Of a DNA stretch of 36,063 bases, positions 16,624-24,175 are shown piece after piece. The DNA lies in assembly GCA_965603015.1 (NCBI GenBank), contig CBFDBJ010000030.1, positions 1 to 36,063 on the forward strand, given 5' to 3'. Source of the stretch: JAUWTJ01 sp965603015. Lineage in GTDB: Bacteria > Pseudomonadota > Alphaproteobacteria > M2410. The notes beneath the pieces were generated by a model, which was not told the origin of the DNA, made no database searches, and saw only the letters and a list, made by a program, of their open reading frames with translations. The position numbers were made by a program, and so were the translations under genes. Numbering within the stretch: the first letter of the stretch is position 1; the number at the start of each line of letters is the position of its first letter.

Positions 16624-17394
16624 ATGGATTTAGGGCTCAAAGGAAAAAAAGCGATTGTTCTTGGTGGAACGCGCGGTATTGGTCGGGCGATTGCCGAAAC
16701 ACTGGCAGACGAAGGTGTGGACGTCGCGATTTGCGCGCGCGGCGAGGCAGCGATCCCCGAGACTATTGCGGCGCTGGAAGCAAAGGGCGTCAAAGCCTTC
16801 GGCGGCGCAGTTGATATCGCTGACGGCGCGGCGCTCAAGGCCTGGGTAGCCTCTGCTGGCAAAGATCTGGGCGGCATTGATATCCTGATTTCAAATGCAT
16901 CGGCGATGACGCAAGGCGGCGACGAGAAAAGTTGGCGCGATTGTCTCGACATTGATGTGCTGGGATGTCTCAACGCCTTTGAAGCGGCCGAGCCACTGCT
17001 GGCGGAAGCTGCCGCGAGGAACGGCGATGCAGCTGTTGTCTCGATCGGGTCCGTGTCTTCGGTCAATGCGGGCGAAGTTGGCGCTTACGGGGCCATGAAG
17101 GCGGCACTCATTCATGCCATCAAGGGTCTGGCCAAGAAGAATGCGCCGCGCCATATCCGCGCCAACGTTGTGTCGCCAGGGACGGTCTATTTCAAGGGCG
17201 GTGTCTGGAACATGATCGAGGACAATATGCCGGACTTCTTCAAGGCGACCATGGCGCGCAATCCGACGGGACGCATGGCGACGCCGCAGGATATTGCGGA
17301 TGCTGCTGTCTTCCTTGCATCGCCGCGGTCTTCCTTTACAACGGGCATCAATATGATTGTTGATGGCGCGATCACGGACCGCGCGAACTTCTGA
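16624..17394 (+). CDS. Short-chain dehydrogenase/reductase
   Basis: 256 residues, classical SDR. The cofactor loop is GGTRGIGRA (residues 14-22), with NAS (91-93) in place of the common NAG. The catalytic Ser is in SIGSVSSVN, with Tyr155 and Lys159 in YGAMK, and the C-terminal part reads VSPGTVYFKGG and GINMIVDGA. The Rossmann loop with ARG suggests NADPH, but this is weak. AGGAGG precedes the ATG. The gene starts a run SDR-tesB-GST, with 16 to 20 bp between genes, so the enzyme may reduce or oxidise a hydroxyacyl-CoA or aromatic alcohol. Confidence 0.9.
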   Translation: MDLGLKGKKAIVLGGTRGIGRAIAETLADEGVDVAICARGEAAIPETIAALEAKGVKAFGGAVDIADGAALKAWVASAGKDLGGIDILISNASAMTQGGDEKSWRDCLDIDVLGCLNAFEAAEPLLAEAAARNGDAAVVSIGSVSSVNAGEVGAYGAMKAALIHAIKGLAKKNAPRHIRANVVSPGTVYFKGGVWNMIEDNMPDFFKATMARNPTGRMATPQDIADAAVFLASPRSSFTTGINMIVDGAITDRANF

Positions 17395-17410
17395 ACTGGA
17401 AAGAAGCGAT

Positions 17411-18304
17411 ATGTCTGACGAGACAAAAGTGACAGCGATGGGCGAGGTCCTGAGTATTCTGGACGTCGAGACTCTGGAGATGAACCTGTTTCGCGGCGTT
17501 AGTCCGAAAGAGCGATCACAGCGGGTCTTTGGCGGCCAGGTAATTGGTCAGGCCATGGTGGCGGCGGCGCGCACGGTTGAAGAGGGCGCGGCTCGTCCGG
17601 CTCACTCACTGCATTGTTACTTCCTGCGTCCAGGTGATCCGAAAGTTCCGATCATCTATGAAGTGGATCGGATCCGGGACGGGCGCAGTTTTACGACGCG
17701 CCGGGTCTCGGCAATCCAGCATGGCCGGGCGATTTTCACGATGGCGGTGTCCTATCACATTCGCGAGGGTGGTTTTGAACATCAGATCGATATGCCTGAT
17801 GTGCCGGGGCCTGATGGCCTAAAGAGTGAGTTGGAGCTGCGTGCGGAAATTATTGACAAGATTGATGAAGAGGAACGCGAGCGCTGGCTGCGTGAGCAGC
17901 CGCTGGAAATGCGGCCGGTCGATGCAAAGGGTTTCTTCCGACCGGAAAAGAGGGAGCCCTACAACAACGTCTGGTTCCGGGCGACGGCGCCGGTGCCGGA
18001 GGAAGAAATCCTGCAACAATGTGTGCTCGCCTATGCTTCGGACATGACGCTTCTGGACACCGCGACCCTGCCGCACGGGATCAACTGGTTCAGCGGGCGG
18101 CTTCAGGCGGCCTCGCTCGATCATGCGATGTGGTTCCACCATCCGTTCAATGTCAACGACTGGCTGCTCTATGCCCAGGACAGCCCTGCTGCCTCCGGCG
18201 CGCGCGGGTTTAATCGCGGGTCGATCTACACACAGGATGGCAAACTGGTCGCCTCTGTGGTGCAGGAGGGCCTTGTTCGCGTGCATGAGAAAAAACAAAA
18301 ATAG
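17411..18304 (+). CDS. tesB: Acyl-CoA thioesterase II (TesB family)
   Basis: 297 residues from the ATG at 17411; the frame is open further upstream, but that part overlaps the SDR gene. TesB hydrolyses medium- and long-chain acyl-CoA to free acid and CoA. The double hot-dog pattern is visible: N-terminal FRGVSPKERSQRVFGGQVIGQAMVAA and HSLHCYFLRPGDPKVPIIYEVDRIRDGRSF, and C-terminal YASDMTLLDTATLPHG, SLDHAMWFHHPF and SIYTQDGKLVASVVQEGLVR, which hold the family's Asp, Thr and Gln active-site positions. Length matches E. coli TesB (286). Co-oriented with SDR and GST genes. Confidence 0.92.
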   Translation: MSDETKVTAMGEVLSILDVETLEMNLFRGVSPKERSQRVFGGQVIGQAMVAAARTVEEGAARPAHSLHCYFLRPGDPKVPIIYEVDRIRDGRSFTTRRVSAIQHGRAIFTMAVSYHIREGGFEHQIDMPDVPGPDGLKSELELRAEIIDKIDEEERERWLREQPLEMRPVDAKGFFRPEKREPYNNVWFRATAPVPEEEILQQCVLAYASDMTLLDTATLPHGINWFSGRLQAASLDHAMWFHHPFNVNDWLLYAQDSPAASGARGFNRGSIYTQDGKLVASVVQEGLVRVHEKKQK

Positions 18305-18324
18305 AAACCTGGAAGGAAACACTC

Positions 18325-18933
18325 ATGAAACTCTATGACACAGCCATGGCGCCGAACCCCCAACGGGTGCGAATTTTTCTTGCGGAAAAAGGGATCGAGG
18401 TGCCGACGGTCCAGGTCAATCTGATGAAGGGTGAACATCGCTCTGATGATTACCGCAAGGTTGCGGCCAATATGCGGGTGCCGGCGCTTGAGCTGGATGA
18501 CGGGACTGTTATTCTCGAAAGTGTCGCGATCTGCCGCTACTTTGAGGAAATTCAGCCCGAGCCACCGCTGTTTGGCACCGGTGCTGTGGAGCGCGCCCAG
18601 GTGGAAGCCTGGAACCGGCGCATGGAGCTGGAGTTTTTCATGCCAACGGCGATGACCTTCCGGCACCTGCATCCGGCTGGCGCCGCACTGGAAGGCCAGA
18701 TCAAGGAGTATGGCGAAAGCCAAAAAGCTATTGCGCTCAAACGCATGGCGATCCTTGACGTCGAGCTTGCTGACAAGGAGTTTATCGCTGGCGATAATTT
18801 TTCCATAGCGGATATCACAGCAGCGGTATCGATCGGTTTTGGCAAGGTCTCAAAGCACTATATCGGAGAAGACCAGAAGAACCTGCAACGCTGGTACGAC
18901 CAGGTGTCGGCCCGCCCATCCATGCAGGCGTAG
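18325..18933 (+). CDS. Glutathione S-transferase family protein
   Basis: 202 residues, thioredoxin-like N-terminal domain followed by an all-helical C-terminal domain. The N-terminus LYDTAMAPNPQRVRIFLAEKGIEV is the usual G-site start; the cis-Pro loop is VPALELDDGTVILESVAICRYFEE, with Glu-Ser contacting glutathione. The C-terminal motif FIAGDNFSIADITAAV is the capping box. It is about the normal length for a bacterial GST. AGGAA lies 8 to 12 bases before the ATG. It follows tesB by 20 bp and ends the SDR-TesB-GST unit; the substrate is unknown. Confidence 0.9.
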   Translation: MKLYDTAMAPNPQRVRIFLAEKGIEVPTVQVNLMKGEHRSDDYRKVAANMRVPALELDDGTVILESVAICRYFEEIQPEPPLFGTGAVERAQVEAWNRRMELEFFMPTAMTFRHLHPAGAALEGQIKEYGESQKAIALKRMAILDVELADKEFIAGDNFSIADITAAVSIGFGKVSKHYIGEDQKNLQRWYDQVSARPSMQA

Positions 18934-18970
18934 GCTGTTTTTCTTATCGAATTACTCACTCGTCTTTGTT

Positions 18971-19087
18971 CCTCATCCAGAGGGATTTCCCTGAAGGTCT
19001 TCAGGGAAATTGTCTCGAAGGATGAAAGGCCCGGGTATCTGCCACGCCTCCTTCGAGACGCATCTGATGATGCTCCTCAGGATGAGG
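18971..19087. repeat. Nested REP-like palindromic element
   Basis: About 117 bases form a hairpin-in-hairpin. The outer arms CCTCATCCAGAGG and its partner at 19075-19087 pair with one mismatch. Inside them are a perfect 11-bp stem with a 2-base loop (TTTCCCTGAAG/CTTCAGGGAAA, 18986-19009) and a second perfect 11-bp stem, GTCTCGAAGGA/TCCTTCGAGAC (19012-19022 and 19049-19059). The CCTCATCCtGAGG and CGAAGGATGA words resemble mobile intergenic repeats seen in many alphaproteobacteria. It sits between the convergent GST and OCD genes and may also end both transcripts. No second copy was noticed in this window. Confidence 0.7.
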
Positions 19088-19130
19088 GCGGAGTTTGTTT
19101 AAGGTAAAGTCAAAAAATTCGGAAAGTAGC

Positions 19131-20027
19131 CTAGCGCTGCATCCTGTCATAGACCAGCCGGGCGCTGGCGACGTCCTCAACTGCCAGGCCCAATGATTTG
19201 AAGACGGTGATGCGTTCGACTTCCGGCGAGACTTTGCCGGCCAGCACGTCGCCAAGCTCGCCATGGAGCGTTGCTCCGGACAGGATGATGTCACCGGATT
19301 CTTTGAGCGCCGCGTCCCGGCTGTCGGCGACGATGATGTTACGCATGACGGCATCGTCCAGTTCGCGCCAGTCCGGCAGGCAGGCGCCCACCGCATTGAC
19401 GTGAGCGCCCTGTTTCAGCCATGCGCCTTGCAGTACCGGGGTTTTGGAGCTGGTCACCGTTACCACCACATCGGCGCTGCGCACGGCATCCTCGGCACTC
19501 ATGATTTTGGCTCCGGTCTCGGCGGCAAAAGCTTTGGCATTTTCAGGGGTTCGGCTCCAGACGCGCACCTCCTCGAAATCACGAACCAGACTGAGGGCTT
19601 CCAGATGGCTGCGGGCCTGGGTGCCGCTGCCGAGGATGGCGAGGACCTTTGCGTCGGGGGCGGCCATGGCCTTTGTCGCCACGGCGGAGACGGCGGCGGT
19701 GCGCATTTCGGTGATCAAGGCCCCATCCATCAACGCCAGCGGCGTACCGGTGACGGGATCGAAGAGCGCAATGATCGCCTGATGGGTGTCATGATCGGTG
19801 CCGGCATTTTCGGGATAGAAGGTGACCAGTTTTGTCCCCATGGCACCCGCAGCCACGGCTGGCATGATGGCGAAAAAACCTTTGGCGCGCTCTACCGATA
19901 ACATGGTGCGCACGGGCTGCGTTACCTCACCGGCGGAGAAGGCGATCAAGGCCTCTTCCATCGCCGGGATCAGATCTTCCATCCGCAAGACCTCGCGGAC
20001 CTGTTCGCCGTCATAATAGTCAACCAT
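19131..20027 (-). CDS. Ornithine cyclodeaminase/mu-crystallin family protein
   Basis: 298 residues from the ATG at 20027 (AGGGA eight bases upstream). NAD(P)-binding fold with AILGSGTQARSHLEAL as the dinucleotide loop (glycine-rich motif), an N-terminal dimerisation/substrate region with FFAIMPAVAAGAMGTKLVTF, and MDGALITEMRTAAVSAVATK, where the family keeps substrate-contacting Arg and Lys. Members act as ornithine cyclodeaminases, ketimine reductases or amino-acid dehydrogenases, so the exact reaction is open. The protein is slightly shorter than typical ornithine cyclodeaminases (about 320-350). It lies 24 bp after the larger GST-like gene and is probably translated from the same transcript. 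Confidence 0.88.
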   Translation of the reverse strand: MVDYYDGEQVREVLRMEDLIPAMEEALIAFSAGEVTQPVRTMLSVERAKGFFAIMPAVAAGAMGTKLVTFYPENAGTDHDTHQAIIALFDPVTGTPLALMDGALITEMRTAAVSAVATKAMAAPDAKVLAILGSGTQARSHLEALSLVRDFEEVRVWSRTPENAKAFAAETGAKIMSAEDAVRSADVVVTVTSSKTPVLQGAWLKQGAHVNAVGACLPDWRELDDAVMRNIIVADSRDAALKESGDIILSGATLHGELGDVLAGKVSPEVERITVFKSLGLAVEDVASARLVYDRMQR

Positions 20028-20051
20028 CTGATGTGTCCCTGGAGGCAAAAG

Positions 20052-21068
20052 TTACCCTGTGAGCGCGTCCCAACACCCGGCATCTTTCAATAGCGGTTCG
20101 AGGCTTTCCCTGGCACTGGATGACAGGGCCGCAAAGCGGCTGCGAAGATCGGTGAGGCACTTCGCCTGATATTTGAATGTGGCTTGCTCGTAGGTGTGGC
20201 CGCGACTTTCGAAGGAGAAGGCTTTTTCTCCCGCCTCCAGCGCCGCACTGTTGGCGAGGAGAAACCGCAGGTAGACATCTCCTGCCATTTTGAGAAGGCC
20301 TTTGATGAGTGGAGAAATCTCGGTCTCAGGGTCGCGCCATTTGCCCTCGATACCGCCAAGGTCATCAACGTTCTGGACCCAGCGGAGCGTAAACGGCGCA
20401 AGGTCACGCATGCGGTCGTAGGGTGTCGGGTCCGTCGCAAGTTGTGAGAACTGCCCAAACCAGGAGAAGTCGGCGACAGAGGGCCGCGAACCAAAAAAGA
20501 ACGGTTCGGTCGTTACATGATCATTGATGAGCCGCAGGGCTTCATCGCAGGTCTCCTCAATGAGCGGTTTGTTTTGGGGCGTACAGCCGACGATGGCCAT
20601 GCGGCTGACCTGACGCTCGCGAATGAAATCGGCCTGGTTCTGAATGGTGTCCTTGCCAGGGCTCAGGGTGTATGAGTTGTCAAACACGAGCCAGGATGAC
20701 ATTTGTTCCTGATCGCGGTCCCGGAACCAGCGATAGTGGAACATCATTTTAGTCGCCCATTCGTCGCCCATATCTTCCAGCAGCCAGGCAAGGAACCCTT
20801 GCGCTTCGTCGTCCGGCACGATGGAGCGCTCGGTCACCGCCTGCTCGAGGTCGATGACCATTGGTGTCGAGTCATTGTGAAACGTGCCATCGGGATATTC
20901 TATAATGGGAATAACCGGGACTTTTACATTGGAAAAGGTCTTGTCGCGATTGGCGCCGGTCATCTGTGACCAGATGTGGGGGATGCGACGATAGCGAAAG
21001 ATCGCCCGCATTTTCAGAGAATAGGGAGATCCGAGGGATCCGTGGATGATATAGGGCGTGTCAGCCAT
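20052..21068 (-). CDS. Large GST-like protein (two-domain)
   Basis: 338 residues. The first ~80 residues are a GST thioredoxin-like domain (YIIHGSLGSPYSLKMRAIFRYRRIPHIW, then VPVIPIIEYPDGTFHNDSTPMVIDLEQ), and the helical C-terminal domain contains PFFFGSRPSVADFSWFGQFSQL. The tail of about 100 residues (from GKWRDPETEIS) is longer than in a standard GST of about 200-220 residues and is of unknown role. The N-terminal SPYS/SLKM stretch sits where the catalytic Ser or Cys would be. The start has GGAGG seven bases upstream. It is probably co-transcribed with the ornithine cyclodeaminase-like gene downstream. Confidence 0.85.
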   Translation of the reverse strand: MADTPYIIHGSLGSPYSLKMRAIFRYRRIPHIWSQMTGANRDKTFSNVKVPVIPIIEYPDGTFHNDSTPMVIDLEQAVTERSIVPDDEAQGFLAWLLEDMGDEWATKMMFHYRWFRDRDQEQMSSWLVFDNSYTLSPGKDTIQNQADFIRERQVSRMAIVGCTPQNKPLIEETCDEALRLINDHVTTEPFFFGSRPSVADFSWFGQFSQLATDPTPYDRMRDLAPFTLRWVQNVDDLGGIEGKWRDPETEISPLIKGLLKMAGDVYLRFLLANSAALEAGEKAFSFESRGHTYEQATFKYQAKCLTDLRSRFAALSSSARESLEPLLKDAGCWDALTG

Positions 21069-21216
21069 GCGAGCCTCCTGTCATTATGTTTAGACCATGA
21101 TCCGGGAAGAAGGCCCTCGCGTCAAGGCCGTGGCACGACTTGCCAAGCCAGTAACGGTGGAGCAGAATGCGATTAAAACACCGTCCGCAATAAGAGGCAG
21201 GGAAGGGCAAACGCCA

Positions 21217-22020
21217 ATGTCATACGAAAATGTACTCTTCAAAGAGGTCGCACCTCATGTGGTTCAAGTCACGCTCAATCGCCCCGAACGCATGAATGCC
21301 TATAATCACGGATTGTGTACGGATGTTTATGATTGTCTTGAACAGTACGAGAGGAATGACGACTGGCGGGTTCTGATCTTGACCGGAGCCGGGCGCGGGT
21401 TTTGTTCCGGTGGCGACATCGGCGGCGCGGATGGTGATCACAAGGTGTTTATGGATCGGCAGCTGGGCCACGGGCGCGAAATGATCGAGGGCATGCAGAA
21501 GGTCGTTTTAAAACTCACCCGCCTCGACAAACCAACAATAGCGGCCATCAATGGACCGGCTGTTGCCGGCGGCCTTGCTCTGGCCTTTGCCTGCGATTTT
21601 CGCATTGCCGGCGATGCGGCAAAACTCGGTGATACGTCTGGCAAGATCGGGCTTCTGCCGGATGAAGGCGGGGCGTGGCTTTTCCCGCATGTCATGGGTT
21701 ATGACCGCGCTCTCAAGATGACGCTGCTGCATGAAGTTTACCCGGCTGAAGAAGCGCTCAAGCTGGGCATGGTCATGGAAGTGGTCGCGACAGAGGCGCT
21801 TGGGCACCATGCGATTGCCTTTGCCGAGGGTCTTGCCAGGAGTGCGCCGATTGCGGTGCGCCTTGCCAAGCAAATGATGCGCCGGGCTGCGCACCTGACG
21901 CTTGAGGAAAGTCAGGGCGATGCGGCGTTGGCGGTCGAAATCGCCAATCCAACGCAGGACGTTCGCGAGGGGGTAAAGGCGTTCTTTGAAAAGCGCCCAC
22001 CGGAATTCAAAGGCAAATAA
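21217..22020 (+). CDS. Enoyl-CoA hydratase/isomerase (crotonase) family protein
   Basis: 267 residues from the ATG at 21217, which follows GGAAGGG; the frame is open upstream but that part reads like non-coding leader. Crotonase fold: QVTLNRPERMNAYN, oxyanion-hole loops GRGFCSGGDIGG and INGPAVAGGLALAFACD, and the turn IGLLPDEGGAWLFPHVMG. The two glutamates used by rat liver enoyl-CoA hydratase (Glu144 and Glu164) align with Ala121 and Ser141 here, so straightforward water addition is doubtful. The PDxGG turn is also seen in some crotonase isomerases (PaaG type). It lies 18 bp before the acyl-CoA dehydrogenase gene. Confidence 0.88.
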   Translation: MSYENVLFKEVAPHVVQVTLNRPERMNAYNHGLCTDVYDCLEQYERNDDWRVLILTGAGRGFCSGGDIGGADGDHKVFMDRQLGHGREMIEGMQKVVLKLTRLDKPTIAAINGPAVAGGLALAFACDFRIAGDAAKLGDTSGKIGLLPDEGGAWLFPHVMGYDRALKMTLLHEVYPAEEALKLGMVMEVVATEALGHHAIAFAEGLARSAPIAVRLAKQMMRRAAHLTLEESQGDAALAVEIANPTQDVREGVKAFFEKRPPEFKGK

Positions 22021-22038
22021 GAGAAGGGACAAATCCCC

Positions 22039-23205
22039 ATGGATTTTGCGCTGACAGAAGAGCAACACGCGATCAGTGTTGCGGTCGGGAAAGTGTGTGA
22101 ACAGTTTACGCCGGGCTATTGGCGCGACCGCGACGAAGACGGTGAATTTCCGCATGAGTTTCACGGCGCGATGGCCGAAGGCGGCTGGCTCGGGATCACC
22201 ATGCCGGAAGAACTTGGCGGCGCGGGGCTCGGGCTGATGGAAGCGGCCGTCATGATGCATGCGGTTGGCAAGGGCGGCGGGGCTATGAGCGCGGTCTCCA
22301 GTATCCATATCAATCTCTTCGGTCCGCACCCGATTGTCGTTTTTGGGACAAAGGAACAAAAGATCAGATGGCTGAAGCCACTCATCGCCGGAGAGCACAA
22401 GACGGCTTTTGGCGTAACCGAACCAAACGCCGGGCTTGATACGACGGCGATCGAGACGTTCGCCGAAAAGGTCGAGGGTGGATATAAAGTGCAGGGCCGC
22501 AAGATCTGGACCTCGACGGCGCAGGTGGCCGACAAAATCCTGCTTCTGGCACGCACCACGAAGCGCGAGGACTGTGCGCGCAAGACAGACGGGATATCGA
22601 TTTTCTACACGGATCTTGATCGCTCAAAGATCGATGTGCGCCGCATTCCGAAAATGGGCCGCAAGGCGGTTGATTCCAATGAGCTGTTTATCGACGATCT
22701 CTTCATTCCGGACGAGGACCTCCTCGGCGAAGAGGGCAAGGGTTTTTCCTATCTGCTTCATTCTCTCAATCCGGAGCGTGTCCTGATTGGCATCGAGGCG
22801 GTTGGCATTGGCCAGTGCGCACTTGAACGTTCGGCACAATATGCGCGCGAGCGAGTGGTGTTCGACCGCCCGATTGGCCAAAACCAGGCGATCCAGCACC
22901 CGCTGGCTGAAAACTGGGCCTATCTTGAGGCGGCTTATAATATGTGTCTCAAGACGGCCTGGACCTATGATAACAAGCTGCCGTGCGGCCCTGAGGCCAA
23001 CGCCTGCAAGCTGCTTGGCGCGCGGGCCGGCTATGATGCCTGCCTGCAGGCGGTCATGACCCATGGCGGCATGGGCTATGCCAAGGAGTTTGATGTCGAG
23101 CGCTTCCTGCGCGAAGTTTTGATCGCGCGCATTGCTCCGGTGTCGGAGCAAATGATCCTCTCGCATATCGCGGAAAAGGCACTGGACTTGCCGAAGTCCT
23201 ACTAG
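22039..23205 (+). CDS. Acyl-CoA dehydrogenase
   Basis: 388 residues, FAD-dependent oxidation of an acyl-CoA to enoyl-CoA. Family signatures are FALTEEQHAISVAVGKVCEQF at the N-terminus, AFGVTEPNAGLDTT and GRKIWTSTAQVADKILLLART in the middle domain, NPERVLIGIEAVGIGQCALERSAQYARERVVFDRPIGQNQAIQHPLAE in sequence, and MTHGGMGYAKEFDVERFLRE. In the usual catalytic segment (xYEGT) the chain reads RIAPVSEQMI, so the base may be the neighbouring Glu. The gene follows the crotonase by 18 bp and ends 18 bp from the convergent SnoaL-like gene. It probably feeds or follows the crotonase in an acyl-CoA pathway. Confidence 0.93.
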   Translation: MDFALTEEQHAISVAVGKVCEQFTPGYWRDRDEDGEFPHEFHGAMAEGGWLGITMPEELGGAGLGLMEAAVMMHAVGKGGGAMSAVSSIHINLFGPHPIVVFGTKEQKIRWLKPLIAGEHKTAFGVTEPNAGLDTTAIETFAEKVEGGYKVQGRKIWTSTAQVADKILLLARTTKREDCARKTDGISIFYTDLDRSKIDVRRIPKMGRKAVDSNELFIDDLFIPDEDLLGEEGKGFSYLLHSLNPERVLIGIEAVGIGQCALERSAQYARERVVFDRPIGQNQAIQHPLAENWAYLEAAYNMCLKTAWTYDNKLPCGPEANACKLLGARAGYDACLQAVMTHGGMGYAKEFDVERFLREVLIARIAPVSEQMILSHIAEKALDLPKSY

Positions 23206-23223
23206 TTGAACTCCAGATCCACT

Positions 23224-23604
23224 TCAGTCGTCAAAGGCGCCCTTGACGTGTTCGACCATCTTGAACAGTGCATTGATTGGCCGGATCATGACTTCAATGT
23301 GTTGTAGTTTGCCGTCACTATTGAGTGAAATGCGATCAATGCCCTTGAGATGGATGTCGTCAATGTGCGCGGCAAACTCAAGCATTAGCTCATCACCGTC
23401 GACCCACTCCTTGACGTAGTGGAAGTCCTCGAACACGGAAGTAACGGCAGTGAGGATCTTCAGGACATGGGATTTGGGCCCCTTGGGCGACCAATAGGCC
23501 GGCGAGGCAATCGTGGCATCCTCTGCAATGATCGTCGCCACAAGATCCATGTCAGTTTCGGCAACAGCCTTGTGCCAGATCTCCAGAAATTCTTCTGTTG
23601 TCAT
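23224..23604 (-). CDS. SnoaL/NTF2-like protein
   Basis: 126 residues from the ATG at 23604, chosen because GAGG stands six bases upstream; longer in-frame starts overlap the EthD gene. The sequence shows the NTF2-like cone: a first helix (EFLEIWHKAVAETDMDLVATIIAEDATIASPAYW), strands such as VFEDFHYVKEWVDGDELMLEFAAHI, and a C-terminal IEVMIRPINALFKMVEHV. Family members are small-molecule cyclases, isomerases or binding proteins; the catalytic residues are not recognisable here. Follows the EthD gene by 28 bp. Confidence 0.8.
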   Translation of the reverse strand: MTTEEFLEIWHKAVAETDMDLVATIIAEDATIASPAYWSPKGPKSHVLKILTAVTSVFEDFHYVKEWVDGDELMLEFAAHIDDIHLKGIDRISLNSDGKLQHIEVMIRPINALFKMVEHVKGAFDD

Positions 23605-23632
23605 TGTGACCTCTGTTTTTGGATGAGCCGGT

Positions 23633-24004
23633 TCAGCCGTGATCAAGGATGACATGCTCTTGATTAAACCAGAGCGGCGAACGGGAAAAGTCGATGAATT
23701 TGGCCTCGTCCTCGATCAGGAGTTTGGCCGCGGCTTCTCTTTCCGATGCGTTTGCGGTGTCGTTGAATTCTTCTTCCTTGAACCACAGCTCGGCGATGCC
23801 GTCGAGGCGTGCCGGGGCGCCGCGTACCGATGCGATGGCGTCGTTCGCCGCGGTATCGATAGCATGGCTCTGAACATATTTGTGAATACGCAGGACGTCT
23901 GCAACGCTTTTGACCAGCGGCCCGTGTTTGTTGAGCCAATAGTCGTGGAACTCTTCCTCGGATATGTCGTCTCTGCGACAGGCACAAAATGTGAGTTTGA
24001 TCAT
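23633..24004 (-). CDS. EthD-domain protein
   Basis: 123 residues with the EthD (ferredoxin-like alpha+beta barrel) pattern: TFCACRRDDISEEEFHDYWLNKHGPLV at the N-terminus, where the WLNKHGPL motif is diagnostic, then IAELWFKEEEFNDT and LIEDEAKFIDF. EthD proteins were first found in ether-degradation gene sets and are often small accessory or dimeric enzymes of unclear chemistry. GGGAG lies 8 to 12 bases before the ATG. It is transcribed ahead of the SnoaL-like gene and opposite to the acyl-CoA dehydrogenase. Confidence 0.85.
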   Translation of the reverse strand: MIKLTFCACRRDDISEEEFHDYWLNKHGPLVKSVADVLRIHKYVQSHAIDTAANDAIASVRGAPARLDGIAELWFKEEEFNDTANASEREAAAKLLIEDEAKFIDFSRSPLWFNQEHVILDHG

Positions 24005-24037
24005 GGAGTGTCTCCCTTGTTCTTGAAGTGTTTTTGT

Positions 24038-24054
24038 CGCCCGAAAAACGGGCG
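24038..24054. promoter_or_regulatory. Perfect GC hairpin between EthD and Pcs genes
   Basis: CGCCCG-AAAAA-CGGGCG forms a perfect 6-bp stem with a 5-base loop, in the 5' leader of the EthD gene (34 bp upstream of its ATG) and 122 bp before the Pcs start. No T-run follows on either strand, so a terminator is unlikely; a leader or operator role is possible. Confidence 0.4.
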
Positions 24055-24175
24055 GTCATTCTGCCGTGGCAAGAAGGCTAGCAGGATAGAGACAACCGGG
24101 CAATTTCAAGCTACCTTGAGCCGTCATGAAAGACCTGTGATGAGGGGCGCGGGACGGCAAGGGAGATGGATCGAT

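Noticed and set aside
16624..21068. Idea that the SDR and GSTs form a lignin beta-etherase (LigDEF-type) pathway.
   Set aside because: No specific LigE/LigF or LigD signature could be verified and the acyl-CoA genes fit a broader pathway, so the claim is too specific.
23639..24175. An upstream extension of the Pcs frame.
   Set aside because: This part is antisense to the EthD gene and lacks any Pcs feature; the ATG at 24176 with a ribosome site is the natural start.
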